A DNA stretch of 58,143 bases, taken from contig CANQDO010000003.1 in the NCBI GenBank assembly GCA_947593355.1, forward strand, positions 1 to 58,143, read 5' to 3'. This document shows, piece by piece, positions 8,266 through 18,091 of this stretch. The notes beneath the pieces were generated by a model. The model searched no databases. It had not been told where the DNA came from and saw nothing but the letters and a program-made list of their open reading frames with translations. The first letter of the stretch is position 1, and each line of letters starts with the position of its first letter. The stretch is from an uncultured Clostridia bacterium. GTDB taxonomy: Bacteria; Bacillota; Clostridia; TANB77; CAG-508. The translations under genes were made by a program, and so were the position numbers.

Positions 8266-9211
8266 ATGATAAATTTTAGAACCGATTTGGCAGATGAAAG
8301 ACGTGATATTTACAAAAAAGCTAATAACATAGAAGGAGAAATTAATGGAATAGAAACAGAAGAGGAAACAATAGATGATAAAATAAAAATAATGAGAGTA
8401 AAAGTTTTAAATAATGAGGCAGAGCAGGCTATAGGGAAACCAAAGGGAAATTATATAACTATAGACATAAAGAAAATTAATATAATAACAGAAGAAGAAA
8501 TGGAAAAGGCAGCAGAAGTGCTATCAAAAGAAATAAAAAAATTAGTTGAAAATAAAATACAAAGCAAAGAAGATATATTAGTCGTAGGTCTTGGAAATTC
8601 TGATGTAACTCCAGATGCATTAGGACCAAATGTAGTAAAAAACTTAGAAATAACAAGACACATAATAAATTATCTTCCACAATATATAGACGAAAATGCA
8701 AGACCAGTAAGTGCAATAGCGCCAGGAGTATTAGGCACAACAGGAATAGAAACAGTGGAAATAATAAAAGGTGTTGTAGACAATATAAAACCAAAACTAT
8801 TAATAGTAATAGATGCACTAGCTTCAAGAAGTATTGAAAGAATAAGTAGCACTATACAAATAGCAGATACAGGAATAGCACCAGGAGCAGGAGTTGGAAA
8901 TAACAGAAAAGAAATAACTCAAAATAGTTTGGGTCTACCTGTAATATCGATTCGGAATACCTACGGTTGTTGAGCTTGCAACGCTTGTTTCAGATGGAAT
9001 AGATATATTTATAAATAAGCTTCAAGAAAAGGCAGAATCTAATGATTATTTAAATAAATTACAGCAGAATGATAAATACGAAGAGGTAAAAGAAGCATTG
9101 AATGTAGGCGAATATAATATGATAGTAACGCCTAAAGAAATAGATAGTTTAATTGATAATATGAAAGAAATTGTAGCTAAACGGAATAAATTTTGCAATG
9201 TAAACTATTAG
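8266..9211 (+). pseudogene. gpr: Germination protease Gpr, frameshifted
   Basis: The first frame (8266-8973) encodes the spore protease: NFRTDLADERRDIY at the N-terminus, DILVVGLGNSDVTPDALGP, then IAPGVLGTTGIETVEIIKG and DALASRS. It should continue through LGLPVISIG-IPTVV, but one extra base near 8951-8954 ends that frame at ...SIRNTYGC. The next frame resumes immediately with GIPTVVELATLVSDGIDIF and runs to a TAG at 9209-9211. Gpr degrades the small acid-soluble proteins that protect spore DNA during germination. The last five residues of the resumed frame, and its stop, are wholly or partly encoded by a REP unit. This is either a real pseudogene or a single-base sequence error; nothing suggests programmed frameshifting. 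Confidence 0.88.
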
Positions 9212-9468
9212 GGACGGGGTTAAATAGTTTAGCAAATTGATTACTTTGTTGCAAAACATAAGTATATTATTTATTTAGTAACTCCCAACTGCATAATAGC
9301 TTGTAAAAAAATTTTATTTTAAATAAAACAAGTTTTACAAAATAAAATTTTTACAAGCTATAATTTGTTGGTCCCCACAAAATGTTACTAAATAAATAAT
9401 ATACTTATGTTTTGCAAGTAATTTAATATTTTTTTGCTAAACTATTTAACCCCGTCCCTAATAGTTTA
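9201..9468. repeat. Composite REP palindrome B with long-hairpin core
   Basis: The outer units at 9201-9231 (+) and 9438-9468 (-) are exact reverse complements of the standard 31-bp unit: arms TAAACTATT / AATAGTTTA around AGGGACGGGGTTA. Instead of an inner REP pair they enclose the ~165-bp long-hairpin element at 9249-9417. The left unit contains the stop codon of the gpr reading frame. Confidence 0.95.
9249..9417. repeat. Long-hairpin element, copy 2
   Basis: The arms TTGCAAAACATAAGTATA plus TTATTTATTTAGTAAC recur as their reverse complement at the right end. The inner arms are TAGCTTGTAAAAA and its complement. Bulges read CTCCCAACTGCA and GTTGGTCCCCACA. It is the reverse orientation of copy 1 and is nested inside a REP pair. 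Confidence 0.85.
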
Positions 9469-9487
9469 CTTTTTTTGTAAAAAACAC

Positions 9488-9516
9488 TTGTAATTTTTGG
9501 AAAATAAGTATATAAT
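9488..9516 (+). promoter_or_regulatory. Promoter of the rimP-nusA-infB operon
   Basis: TTGTAA and TATAAT are separated by 17 bp, starting 19 bases after REP composite B and about 75 bases ahead of rimP. Confidence 0.7.
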
Positions 9517-9541
9517 ACTATATAGCATAAATAATTACTAG

Positions 9542-9566
9542 AGGAGTGGGAACAAATCCCACTCCT
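9542..9566 (+). promoter_or_regulatory. Leader hairpin upstream of rimP
   Basis: A perfect 10-bp stem AGGAGTGGGA / TCCCACTCCT closes the loop ACAAA in the 5' leader, about 25 bases before the TTG start of rimP. There is no U-tract, so it is not a plain terminator. A G/C-rich hairpin at this place recurs upstream of rimP in Firmicutes and could be a leader control or processing element; the function is inferred. Confidence 0.6.
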
Positions 9567-9591
9567 TAGTCCGTAAAAAGGAGGTATAAAA

Positions 9592-10053
9592 TTGCAAAAT
9601 ATAGAGTCAAAAGTCGAAAGCTTAATAGAAGCAAAAGTTAAAAGTTTGGGCTATGAATTATATGATGTGCAATATATAAAAGAGGGAAAGGATTATTTCT
9701 TAAGAATATTTATAGATAAACCGGATGGTATAGATTTAAATGATTGTGAAAAAGTAAACGACGGAATAAATGATATATTAGATGAAGCAGACTATATAAA
9801 AGAACAATATTTTTTAGAAGTATCATCACCAGGAGTAGAAAGAATATTGAGGAAAGATAAGCATTTAGAAGCAAATATTGGAAAAGAAGTAGAAATTAAA
9901 TTATTTAAGCCAATAGATAAACAAAAAGAATTTATAGGAATATTAAAACAATTTAATGAAGAAACATTGAAAATAGAAGTACAAGATGGTAAAGATATGA
10001 GTTTGGAAAGAAAAAATATTTCACTAATAAAATTAAAATATAATTGGGAATAA
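9592..10053 (+). CDS. rimP: Ribosome maturation factor RimP
   Basis: RimP is a 30S assembly factor that helps ribosomal protein S12 join the small subunit. The 153-aa length and motifs fit: an N-terminal KVKSLGYELYDVQYIKEG, a central LRIFIDKPDGIDLNDCEKV and VSSPGVERILRKDKH. The C-terminal SH3-like part ends in the ERKNISLIKLKYNW pattern. The start is TTG behind an AAGGAGG site. It heads the conserved rimP-nusA-ylxR-ylxQ-infB operon; nusA begins 18 bases later with its own AAGGAGG. Confidence 0.95.
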   Translation: MQNIESKVESLIEAKVKSLGYELYDVQYIKEGKDYFLRIFIDKPDGIDLNDCEKVNDGINDILDEADYIKEQYFLEVSSPGVERILRKDKHLEANIGKEVEIKLFKPIDKQKEFIGILKQFNEETLKIEVQDGKDMSLERKNISLIKLKYNWE

Positions 10054-10071
10054 TAAGGAGGAGTAAGAAAA

Positions 10072-11580
10072 ATGAAAAAGAAAAAGGATAGTAAAGTAAA
10101 TGAACCAGCAATAAATAGTACAGAATTAATAGAGGCAATGAATGCATTAGAAAAAGAAAGTGGAATACAAAAGGAATATTTACTAGAATCAATAGAAACA
10201 GCATTAGTTACAGCGTATAAGAGAAATTTCGATTGTGAAGAAGAAAACGTAAAAGTTACAATGGACAAAGAAACAGGCGAAATACATATATATGCACAAA
10301 AAGAAGTTGTAAAAAAAGTAGAAAATGATAAATTGCAAATTAAATTAGATGAAGCTAAAAAAATAAATAAAAATTTAGAAATTGGTGATACAGCTGAAAT
10401 AGAATTAATACCAAGAAATTTTGGAAGAATTGCAGCAGGAACAGCAAAACAAGTAATTATTCAAAAAATAAGAGAAGCATCAAGAGAATTTTTGTACAAT
10501 GAATTCAATGAAAGAAAAGGTGAGATAGTTTCAGGAATAGTACAAAAAGCAGATGGTGGAGTAGTTATAGTAGATTTAGGAAGACTAGAAGGCGTAATGA
10601 CGGTAAAAGAACAAATACCAACAGAGCACTACCATGTAAATGATAAAATAAGAGCTTGTATAATAGATGTAGAAAGAGGTCTAAAAGGAAGTACTCAAGT
10701 AATGATTTCAAGAGCACATAATGATTTTGTAAGAAAACTATTTGAATTAGAAATACCAGAAATATATGAAGGATTAATTGAAATAAAAAGTGTTTCAAGA
10801 GATCCAGGAAATAGATGCAAAGTAGCAGTATACTCTCAAAATCCAAATATAGACCCAGTAGGTTCATGTGTAGGTCAAAAAGGAATACGTATTCAAAATA
10901 TTATAAATGAATTAAATGGAGAAAAAATAGATGTAATAGAATGGAATGAAAACCCAGCAACATTTATATCATCAGCATTATTACCAGCACAAGTTATGGC
11001 AGTAGATGTAAAGGAAGATGAACATTTTGCGCAAGTAATAGTTCCAGATAATCAATTATCTTTAGCTATAGGAAAAGCAGGACAAAATGCAAGATTAGCG
11101 GCAAAGCTTACAAATTGGAAAATAGATATTAAGAGTGAAAGTCAAATAAGACAAGTAATAGCAGAAATGCAAAATGCTGAAGCTACAAATCATGAAGAAG
11201 AGAGCAATACAGAAGTAAATGAAGCACAAGCAATAGAAGAAGCTGAAAAATTAGTTCAAGAGGTAGACATAGAAGAGAAAACAAGCAAGAAGTCAACTAA
11301 GAAAGCTAAAGAAGAAACAGAAGAAAAACCTAAAAAGGGAGCAAAAAAAGCTGCTAAAAAGGATGAAGAAGTAGAAGAAAAGCCTAAAAAAGCTACAAAG
11401 AAAGTTAGCAAAAAAGATGAAGAAGTAGAAGAAAAGCCTAAAAAAGCTACAAAGAAAGTTGCTAAAAAAGATGAAGAAGCAGAAGAAAAGCCTAAAAAGG
11501 CAACGAAGAAATCTAGCAAAAAAGATGAAGAAGTAGAAGAAAAACCAAAAAAAGTAGCAAAGAAAACTACAAAAAAGTAA
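10072..11580 (+). CDS. nusA: Transcription termination/antitermination factor NusA
   Basis: Residues 1-360 give the usual NusA order: an N-terminal polymerase-binding domain, an S1 domain (GEIVSGIVQKADGGVVIVDL) and two KH domains (VGSCVGQKGIRIQNIINEL and LAIGKAGQNARLAAKLT). NusA binds RNA polymerase and nascent RNA and tunes pausing and termination. Many Firmicutes NusA proteins stop there. This one carries an extra ~140-residue tail that ends in four copies of an 18-residue Lys/Glu repeat built on KKDEEVEEKPKKATKK. The repeat is also visible in the DNA as 54-bp tandem units. The tail is probably disordered and its role is unknown. Confidence 0.95.
   Translation: MKKKKDSKVNEPAINSTELIEAMNALEKESGIQKEYLLESIETALVTAYKRNFDCEEENVKVTMDKETGEIHIYAQKEVVKKVENDKLQIKLDEAKKINKNLEIGDTAEIELIPRNFGRIAAGTAKQVIIQKIREASREFLYNEFNERKGEIVSGIVQKADGGVVIVDLGRLEGVMTVKEQIPTEHYHVNDKIRACIIDVERGLKGSTQVMISRAHNDFVRKLFELEIPEIYEGLIEIKSVSRDPGNRCKVAVYSQNPNIDPVGSCVGQKGIRIQNIINELNGEKIDVIEWNENPATFISSALLPAQVMAVDVKEDEHFAQVIVPDNQLSLAIGKAGQNARLAAKLTNWKIDIKSESQIRQVIAEMQNAEATNHEEESNTEVNEAQAIEEAEKLVQEVDIEEKTSKKSTKKAKEETEEKPKKGAKKAAKKDEEVEEKPKKATKKVSKKDEEVEEKPKKATKKVAKKDEEAEEKPKKATKKSSKKDEEVEEKPKKVAKKTTKK
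11340..11577 (+). repeat. 54-bp tandem repeat in the 3' end of nusA
   Basis: There are about four units, each encoding an 18-aa KKDEEVEEKPKKATKK-type block. Units differ at a few codons (V/A, VS/VA/SS), so the array has diverged slightly but remains in frame. Confidence 0.85.
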
Positions 11581-11620
11581 ACAAACTATCAAAAATACAA
11601 TGATGTAAGGACGTGAGATT

Positions 11621-11887
11621 TTGAAAAATTTACCAAAACGTACTTGTATAGGTTGCAATGAAATAAAATTAAAAAAAGAACTTATAAGAATTGTAAAAAA
11701 TAAAAGTGGGGAAATATCTTTAGACAAAACAGGAAAAGCAGAGGGCAGAGGTGCATATATTTGTAATAATGTACAATGTTTGGAAAAAGCCATGAAGTCT
11801 AAAAGGTTGGAAAGAAATTTTGAATGTAAAATAGATGAAAATCTATATGAAAGTTTAAAAAATGAAATGCAAAATAGTCAAAATTAA
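11621..11887 (+). CDS. ylxR: YlxR family RNA-binding protein (RnpM)
   Basis: This 88-aa DUF448 protein has the family start NLPKRTCIGCNEIKLKKELIRIV and the later GRGAYIC. In Bacillus, YlxR has been shown to act on RNase P (hence RnpM) and to affect transcription of many genes. It lies in its conserved place between nusA and ylxQ. The TTG start is preceded by a weak AAGGACGTGAG-type site, and the reading frame matches relatives from the first residue. Confidence 0.92.
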   Translation: MKNLPKRTCIGCNEIKLKKELIRIVKNKSGEISLDKTGKAEGRGAYICNNVQCLEKAMKSKRLERNFECKIDENLYESLKNEMQNSQN

Positions 11888-11994
11888 GCAAAAATAAATA
11901 ATGTATTGAAAATGAGCATTAAGTGAAAATATGTATTAGATAAAAATATATGATAGAACTTTATAAATTTAAATATTTAAATAGAGGTGTAAAG

Positions 11995-12315
11995 GTGATA
12001 AATAGCAAAATATTAGGATTGTTAGGCCTCGCTACAAGAGCTGGAAAGACTGTTTTTGGAGCTGAAGCAACACAAGAAGCTATACAAAAAAGAAAAGTAA
12101 AATTAATAATAGTTGCGCGAGATGCAGCAGATAGAACAAAAAGAAATTTTGAAGAATTATGTAATAAAAATGAAATTCCAATAAGAGTTATATTAACAAT
12201 AAACGAAATAAGTAATAGCATAGGGCAAGTAAATAAAGCTATGGTAGGAATAAAAGATATAAATTTTTCAAAAGAAATTTTAAGGATAATTGATGGGGGT
12301 GAAATTATTGGGTAA
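11995..12315 (+). CDS. ylxQ: L7Ae-family ribosomal protein YlxQ
   Basis: This L7Ae/L30e/S12e-fold RNA-binding protein (about 106 aa) occurs in the nusA-infB operons of Firmicutes. It has [21 protein letters not shown] and [23 protein letters not shown], the pattern that contacts kink-turn RNA. An ATG lies 45 bases upstream in frame, but I chose the GTG at 11995 because GAGGTG sits five bases before it and the protein then starts at the family N-terminus. The end overlaps the start of infB, which points to translational coupling. Confidence 0.9.
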   Translation: MINSKILGLLGLATRAGKTVFGAEATQEAIQKRKVKLIIVARDAADRTKRNFEELCNKNEIPIRVILTINEISNSIGQVNKAMVGIKDINFSKEILRIIDGGEIIG

Positions 12316-15301
12316 GATAAAAATACATGAAATAGCAAAGGAAACAAACTTAACCAGTAAAGAAGTAATAGAAAAAGCACAAGAAATGGGATATGATATT
12401 AAAAACCATTTAAGTGGTGTGTCTGAAAAAGAGGCAAAAGAATTAAAGAAAGTCCTTTTGGGAGGCAAAATGGAAGAAAACAAAGTAAAGGGTAAGGCAG
12501 AAGCCAAAAAAACAGAAAAGAAATCTGCGCCTGTTATTATAAGAAGAGAAGTTATAATATCAGATGATAAAACAGAAAGCGAAAAAGAAAGAGAAGCAAG
12601 AAGAGAAGAACAAAAAAATAAACAAGTTGGATTCGTAGAAAGAAATAAAAATGCGGATTATAATATTGTGTATAGAAATAAGCCTACAAAACCACTTACA
12701 ATAAGTGAATTATTAGGTATAGGTAAAAAAGAAGAAAAGAAAGAAACTCCAAAAGTAGAAACTAAAGTAGAAGAGAAAAAAGAAGAAGTTTTAGCTAAAC
12801 AAGAGGAAAAGAAAGAAATTAAAGTAGAAAATTTAGATGAAAAACAAAAAGAAATGTCTAATAAAAATCAACAACCAACAGAAGTAAATACACAAAATAA
12901 AGATAAAAATAATTTTCAAAATAAAGAAAATAACAACCAAAATAGAGATAGAAACTTTCAAAGCAAAGAAAATAATAGAGATAGGAATTTTCAAAACAAG
13001 AACAATAATTTCCAAAATAGAGATAGAAGTATGCAAAATAAAAATAATAATTTCCAAAATAGAGATAAAAATATGCAAAATAATAGAAATAATAACTTTC
13101 AAAATAAAGATGCAAAAAATAATTTCCAAAATAGGAATAATTTCCAAGGGCGAGATAATTATAAAAATGGGCAAAATAATCATAATAATTACGGAAAAAG
13201 GCCACTTGATGAAAGAGGAATTGATAGAAATATAAAAGATATAATGGCAATGGATATGCCGGAAAAAGAAAATCAAAGGGATTACAATAGTAAAGCTATA
13301 GATAAAGCTAAGAGCGAGAGATATGAAGAAAAAACAAGAAAAGTTGCCAAAAATAAAAGAGGTGGAAGATTTAACGAAGACTTTGATGATGAAAAATTAA
13401 AGGATTTAAAACAAGTAGACCGCCTATCAAATATGTTTGAAGACCAAGAAGGTGGAATGTTAGATTATTATGATTTAACAACAGCAAGAGGAAAGAAAAA
13501 TAAAAAGAAAGTAAACAAAGATGAGAAAGAAAGGACACAAAAAATATTCAAGTTAACAGAAATTACAATACCTTCATCTATTACTGTAAAAGATTTAGCA
13601 ACAGAACTTAAGAAAACTTCTGGAGAAGTTATAAAAAAATTATTAGATTACGGAATAATGGCAACAATAAATAACGAAATAGATTTTGATACAGCATTTT
13701 TAGTAGCAGGTGAATTTGGAGTAACTGCAAACAAGAAGGAAGAAGTAAAAGAAGAAGATATTCTATTTGACGATTCAGAAGACAAGGCAGAAGATTTAGA
13801 GGTAAGGCCACCAGTTGTAGTAGTTATGGGACACGTTGACCATGGTAAAACATCACTTCTAGATGCTATAAGAAAAACTAATGTTATAGAAGGAGAAGCA
13901 GGTGGAATTACGCAGGCTATTGGTGCGTATAAAGTTGAAGTAAATGGAAGAGAAATTACTTTCTTAGATACACCAGGTCATGAAGCATTTACAAGTATGC
14001 GTGCAAGAGGTGCTCAAATTACAGATATAGCAATATTAGTTGTAGCAGCAAATGATGGAGTAATGCCTCAAACAATTGAAGCTATAAACCATGCCAAAGC
14101 TGCCGATATACCTATTATAGTTGCAATAAATAAAATAGATTTACCAGATGCAAATATAGATAAAGTAAAACAAGAATTAATGAATTATGAATTAGTTCCT
14201 GAAGAATGGGGCGGAAACACAATATATGTACCAATTTCTGCAAAGAAAAATATTAATATAGATGAATTGCTTGAAATGGTACTATTACAAGCAGATGTAC
14301 TAGAATTAAAAGCAAACCCTCACAAACAAGCAAAAGGAGCAGTTATAGAGGCAAGGCTTGATAAAGCAAGAGGTCCAATAGCTACAGTTCTTGTACAAAG
14401 AGGAACACTAGATACAGGAGATACAATAGTAGTTGGATCTTCAATTGGTAGAATTAGAGCAATGAAAAATGATAAAGGTCAAAAGGTTAAAAAAGCAGGA
14501 CCATCAACTCCAGTTGAAATATTAGGATTAACAGAAGTTCCAGAAGCAGGAGATACTTTCTATGAAGTAAAAGATGAAAAAATGGCAAAACACTTAATAG
14601 AAAGAAGAAAACGTCAACAAAGAGAAAAATCAATAAATGATGTTCAAAAAGTTACATTAGATAACTTATTTGACCAAATGGAAAAAGGAAACTTAAAACA
14701 ATTAAATATTATAGTAAAAGCAGATGTTCAAGGTTCAAGCGAAGCATTAAAACAATCATTAGAAAAACTATCTGATGACGAAGTAAAAGTTAAAGTAATA
14801 CATTCTGCAACAGGAGCTGTTACAGAGTCTGACCTAAACTTAGCAAAAGTTGCAAATGCAATCATTATAGCATTTAATGTAAGACCAGTGGCAACAGCAA
14901 AAGAAGTAGCAGAAAAGGAAAATATTGAAATAAAACAATATTCAGTAATTTACCAAGTAATAGATGATGTAAAAGCTGCAATGAAGGGTATGTTAGATCC
15001 AGTATACGAAGAAAAAGTAATAGGAAATGTAGAAGTAAGACAAGTGTTTAAAGTATCAAATGTAGGAACCATTGCTGGTGCTTATGTATTAGAAGGTAAA
15101 ATAGAAAGAAATGCAGGAGTAAGAGTAATACGTGAAGGTGTTGTTATACATGAAGGAAAACTTATATCTTTAAAACGTTTCAAAGATGACGTAAAAGAAG
15201 TAGCAAAGGGCTATGAATGTGGTATGCAAATAGAAAATTACAATGATATAAAAGAAGGAGACATTATAGAAGTTTATGTTATGGAGGAAATAAAGAGGTA
15301 A
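12308..15301 (+). CDS. infB: Translation initiation factor IF-2
   Basis: IF-2 is the GTPase that places fMet-tRNA on the 30S subunit. An IF2-N domain ([23 protein letters not shown]) is followed by a long Lys/Glu and then Asn/Gln-rich linker (about residues 150-300). A second IF2-N-like domain comes next, then the G domain with [15 protein letters not shown] and NKID, and the C-terminal barrels. I prefer TTG 12308 because GGGGGTG precedes it and [12 protein letters not shown] is the normal family start. An in-frame ATG at 12293 with AAGGA is also possible. Either start overlaps ylxQ. The TAA stop is the first codon of a REP unit. Confidence 0.95.
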   Translation: MGKIKIHEIAKETNLTSKEVIEKAQEMGYDIKNHLSGVSEKEAKELKKVLLGGKMEENKVKGKAEAKKTEKKSAPVIIRREVIISDDKTESEKEREARREEQKNKQVGFVERNKNADYNIVYRNKPTKPLTISELLGIGKKEEKKETPKVETKVEEKKEEVLAKQEEKKEIKVENLDEKQKEMSNKNQQPTEVNTQNKDKNNFQNKENNNQNRDRNFQSKENNRDRNFQNKNNNFQNRDRSMQNKNNNFQNRDKNMQNNRNNNFQNKDAKNNFQNRNNFQGRDNYKNGQNNHNNYGKRPLDERGIDRNIKDIMAMDMPEKENQRDYNSKAIDKAKSERYEEKTRKVAKNKRGGRFNEDFDDEKLKDLKQVDRLSNMFEDQEGGMLDYYDLTTARGKKNKKKVNKDEKERTQKIFKLTEITIPSSITVKDLATELKKTSGEVIKKLLDYGIMATINNEIDFDTAFLVAGEFGVTANKKEEVKEEDILFDDSEDKAEDLEVRPPVVVVMGHVDHGKTSLLDAIRKTNVIEGEAGGITQAIGAYKVEVNGREITFLDTPGHEAFTSMRARGAQITDIAILVVAANDGVMPQTIEAINHAKAADIPIIVAINKIDLPDANIDKVKQELMNYELVPEEWGGNTIYVPISAKKNINIDELLEMVLLQADVLELKANPHKQAKGAVIEARLDKARGPIATVLVQRGTLDTGDTIVVGSSIGRIRAMKNDKGQKVKKAGPSTPVEILGLTEVPEAGDTFYEVKDEKMAKHLIERRKRQQREKSINDVQKVTLDNLFDQMEKGNLKQLNIIVKADVQGSSEALKQSLEKLSDDEVKVKVIHSATGAVTESDLNLAKVANAIIIAFNVRPVATAKEVAEKENIEIKQYSVIYQVIDDVKAAMKGMLDPVYEEKVIGNVEVRQVFKVSNVGTIAGAYVLEGKIERNAGVRVIREGVVIHEGKLISLKRFKDDVKEVAKGYECGMQIENYNDIKEGDIIEVYVMEEIKR

Positions 15302-15329
15302 ACTATTAGGGACGGGGTTAAATAGTTTA
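15299..15329 (+). repeat. REP unit (+) on the infB stop codon
   Basis: This is a single 31-bp unit, TAAACTATT, then AGGGACGGGGTTA, then AATAGTTTA. Its first three bases are the infB TAA stop. Confidence 0.95.
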
Positions 15330-15402
15330 ACAAACTATTTATTAAGTGAGTTTCTAATAATCAAGAAGTAGTATAACAAATTTATATAAGGGATGTGAAA
15401 TT

Positions 15403-15798
15403 ATGGGAAAAGGAAATAAAAAGAGTACTGCTTTAAAAAATAGAAGAAAAGCAAAGAAAAATGAAAAAAGAGCAAAGAAAGAAATGGAAAAGTCACAAAT
15501 GCAACAAGAAGCAGAGATGCAAACTAATCAATCAGAAATAGAAGAAAACAACATACAAGATGAAGAAGTTTATACAGGAGAAGTAAGAAGTATAGATGAA
15601 ATAGTAGAAGAAATGAAAACTATTCAGCAAAAAAGAAAGGAATTTACAGAAAGAATACAATATGATGTTGAAGAACCGATTGATAAAAGAATGCAACAAG
15701 TTTTAGAAAGAAAAAGGGCAGAAGAGGCAGATAGAAAAAGAGACCTCGCATATAAAAAAGTGGTAGACAAAATTTTACGTGGAGAAGAAGAAAGGTAA
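15403..15798 (+). CDS. Small highly charged protein of unknown function
   Basis: I do not recognise this 131-aa protein. It is rich in Lys, Glu, Arg and Gln. It starts with a basic MGKGNKKSTALKNRRKAKKN stretch, has an acidic centre (IQDEEVYTGEVRSIDEI) and ends in charged helical sequence (RMQQVLERKRAEEADRKRD) that could form a coiled coil. No membrane segment or Cys motif is visible. It lies between infB and rbfA, with a GGGATG-type site before the ATG and 12 bases to rbfA, so it is part of the translation operon. A ribosome- or RNA-binding role is a guess from charge and context only. Confidence 0.75.
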   Translation: MGKGNKKSTALKNRRKAKKNEKRAKKEMEKSQMQQEAEMQTNQSEIEENNIQDEEVYTGEVRSIDEIVEEMKTIQQKRKEFTERIQYDVEEPIDKRMQQVLERKRAEEADRKRDLAYKKVVDKILRGEEER

Positions 15799-15810
15799 AA
15801 GGAGGACAAA

Positions 15811-16161
15811 ATGCCAACAAACGAAAATAGATTAAATCGTATTAATGAAGAATTAAAAAAGGAAATAAGTAATATTATTTCTTTTGAACTTAAAAATCCA
15901 GATGCAACTGGACTTATAAGCGTTACTAAAGTAAAAGTAACACCAGATTTGAAATATGCCAAAGTATATGTAAGCATATTAAATGCTAAAAGTGATGAAA
16001 AAACAATGGAAGCTTTGAAAAAGTCAGCTGGATTTATTAGAAGTCTAACTGCAAAAACAGTAAATTTAAGAATAACTCCAGAGTTAGTATTTGAAAAAGA
16101 TGATTCATTAGAATATGGAATGAAAATAGACTCAATATTAAAAGATTTGAAAAAACAATAA
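15811..16161 (+). CDS. rbfA: Ribosome-binding factor A
   Basis: RbfA is a KH-type 30S maturation factor that binds the 5' helix region of 16S rRNA. At 116 aa it has the family length and motifs: RLNRINEELKKEISNII, DATGLISVTKVKVTPDLKYAKVYVS and LRITPELVFEKDDSLEYGMKI. An AAAGGAGG site lies 8 bases before the ATG. It is in its standard place downstream of infB and upstream of nrnA. Confidence 0.96.
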   Translation: MPTNENRLNRINEELKKEISNIISFELKNPDATGLISVTKVKVTPDLKYAKVYVSILNAKSDEKTMEALKKSAGFIRSLTAKTVNLRITPELVFEKDDSLEYGMKIDSILKDLKKQ

Positions 16162-16193
16162 ACTTACATTAAAGGAAGGAATGGAATACAAAA

Positions 16194-17144
16194 ATGACAT
16201 TGGATAATATATTAGAAGAAATAAAAAAGGCAAATTCAATAGTAATATTGACACATGAAAATCCTGATGGAGATGCAATAGGTAGTAGTTTAGCTATGTA
16301 TATTGCATTAAAATCAATGGGAAAAAAGTCAGATATAATTATTCCAGATATGCCAAGAATATATAATTTTTTACCTGAAGCAGATAAGATTATAAAGCAG
16401 AGCGATATTGAGCAATATGATTTAGCTATTGTGTTAGATTGTGCGACAGTAAAAATGCTAAATGGGTTTTCAAAATATTTTGAAGATTCAAAAGTAAAAA
16501 TAACAATAGACCATCATGGAACAAATACAATGTATGGAGATTTTAACTATATAAATCCTGATTCACCAGCATGTGCACAAATATTGATTACTGTATTAGA
16601 GTATTTTGGGGTGAAAATTACAAAGGATATAGGAACGTGTATATTAACGGGAATAATAACAGATACAGGAGGTTTTCAATATCAAAATACTGCACCAGAA
16701 ACGTTTGAATTTGCAGCAGATTTGTTAAGAAAAGGAATAAATGTATCTGAAATATATAAAAAGGTTATGAATACTAAATCAAAAGCCAATTTTGAATTAA
16801 GAAAAAGAGCTATTGACAGAATGGAATTTATAGAAGATGGAAAAATAGCTTTTACATATATCACAAAAAAAGATAATGAACAAACAGGTTCAGAAGCCGG
16901 TGACTATGAAGGAATTGTTGAAGAAGGAAGAAATATAGAGGGAGTTGAGGTTTCTATATTTTTAAGAGAAATAGATAAAGGTTATAAAGCATCACTTCGT
17001 TCTAATGAATATGTGAATGTTTCAGATATATGTTTAATGTTTGGTGGCGGAGGACATGTTCGTGCAGCAGGTTGCAATATGCAAATGCCACTAGAACAAG
17101 CAAAAGAAAAAATTATAAATCAAACAAAAATGTATATAAAATAA
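16194..17144 (+). CDS. nrnA: DHH-family oligoribonuclease / pAp phosphatase
   Basis: NrnA degrades short RNA oligomers to mononucleotides and dephosphorylates pAp. The DHH motifs are present: SIVILTHENPDGDAIGSSLAM near the N-terminus, AIVLDCAT, then DHHGTN at about residue 105 and GIITDTGGFQYQNT. The C-terminal DHHA1 domain holds the GGGGHVRAAGCNM glycine-rich loop. At 316 aa it has the family length. The order rbfA-nrnA-truB is conserved in Clostridia and Bacilli. The ATG follows AAGGAAGG. Confidence 0.94.
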   Translation: MTLDNILEEIKKANSIVILTHENPDGDAIGSSLAMYIALKSMGKKSDIIIPDMPRIYNFLPEADKIIKQSDIEQYDLAIVLDCATVKMLNGFSKYFEDSKVKITIDHHGTNTMYGDFNYINPDSPACAQILITVLEYFGVKITKDIGTCILTGIITDTGGFQYQNTAPETFEFAADLLRKGINVSEIYKKVMNTKSKANFELRKRAIDRMEFIEDGKIAFTYITKKDNEQTGSEAGDYEGIVEEGRNIEGVEVSIFLREIDKGYKASLRSNEYVNVSDICLMFGGGGHVRAAGCNMQMPLEQAKEKIINQTKMYIK

Positions 17145-17203
17145 TAATTATATAAACTTAGGGCGTAAGGAATATCTTCGTCCTACTTTATTTAGGGAAA
17201 AAG

Positions 17204-18091
17204 ATGGATGGAATTGTATTAATAAATAAACCTAAAAATTGTACATCACATGATATAGTAAGCAAAGTACGAAAGACACTTAATATAAAAAAAGTTGGAC
17301 ATACAGGAACGTTAGATCCTAATGCCACGGGAGTGTTACCTTTGCTTATTGGTGATGCAACAAAACTTTCAAAATATTTAATTAATCATGATAAAGAATA
17401 TGAAGTAGTTTTAAAATTAGGAATAAAGACAGATACTGCAGATTCAGAGGGAAAAATCATAGAACAAAAGCAAGTAGGAAAATTGAATGAAAATTTGATA
17501 AGTACGGTATTAAAAGAGTTTTTAGGTAAACAAAAGCAAGTACCTCCTATGTATTCGGCGATAAAAGTAAATGGAAAAAAATTATATGAATATGCAAGAA
17601 AAGGTGAAAATATAGAAATAAAACCTAGAGAAATAGAAATATATAATATTGAACTTTTAAATGTTGAAGAAGATGAAATTTCATTTAGAGTAGGTTGTTC
17701 TAAAGGCACATATATTAGAAGTTTGTGCGAAGATATAGCACAAAAATTAGGTACAGTTGGCTATATGAAAGAATTAAACAGAACGAAAGTTGGAGAATTT
17801 TATATAGAAGATGCGATTGATGTAGAAAAATTGAGCAATTTGGAGAAAATGGAAGAAAAATTAATATCAATAGAGCAATTTTTTAAAGACAAACCTAGTA
17901 TAACAATGAATGAAAAAGAGTTAGAAAGGTTTTTAAATGGAGTAAAATTACCATATCAAAACTATAAGAATGGAGTTTACAATATATACAAAAAAAATGG
18001 CCAATACATTGGAATTGGCTACATTGACAAAAATATGTTAAAAAGGGATATAATACTAACACACGATTTATATCATTATAGCATAAAATAA
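17204..18091 (+). CDS. truB: tRNA pseudouridine(55) synthase
   Basis: TruB converts U55 in the T-loop of tRNAs to pseudouridine. The N-terminus MDGIVLINKPKNCTSHDIVSKVR and the catalytic block KVGHTGTLDPNATGVLPLLIG, with its active-site Asp, are clear, as are the KGTYIRSLCEDIA motif and a short C-terminal PUA-like part. The length, 295 aa, is standard. It is the last gene of the rimP operon. It is followed by a long non-coding stretch that contains a probable 6S RNA gene. Confidence 0.96.
   Translation: MDGIVLINKPKNCTSHDIVSKVRKTLNIKKVGHTGTLDPNATGVLPLLIGDATKLSKYLINHDKEYEVVLKLGIKTDTADSEGKIIEQKQVGKLNENLISTVLKEFLGKQKQVPPMYSAIKVNGKKLYEYARKGENIEIKPREIEIYNIELLNVEEDEISFRVGCSKGTYIRSLCEDIAQKLGTVGYMKELNRTKVGEFYIEDAIDVEKLSNLEKMEEKLISIEQFFKDKPSITMNEKELERFLNGVKLPYQNYKNGVYNIYKKNGQYIGIGYIDKNMLKRDIILTHDLYHYSIK

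Noticed and set aside
8266..9211. Programmed frameshift in gpr
   Set aside because: No slippery sequence, internal ribosome-binding site or known precedent is visible at the break; a mutation or sequence error is simpler.
15299..15329. REP units as intrinsic terminators at gene ends
   Set aside because: The 9-bp arms are AT-only, the GC-rich part is in the loop and no T-run follows, so a single unit is a poor terminator. Long composites could still affect transcription.
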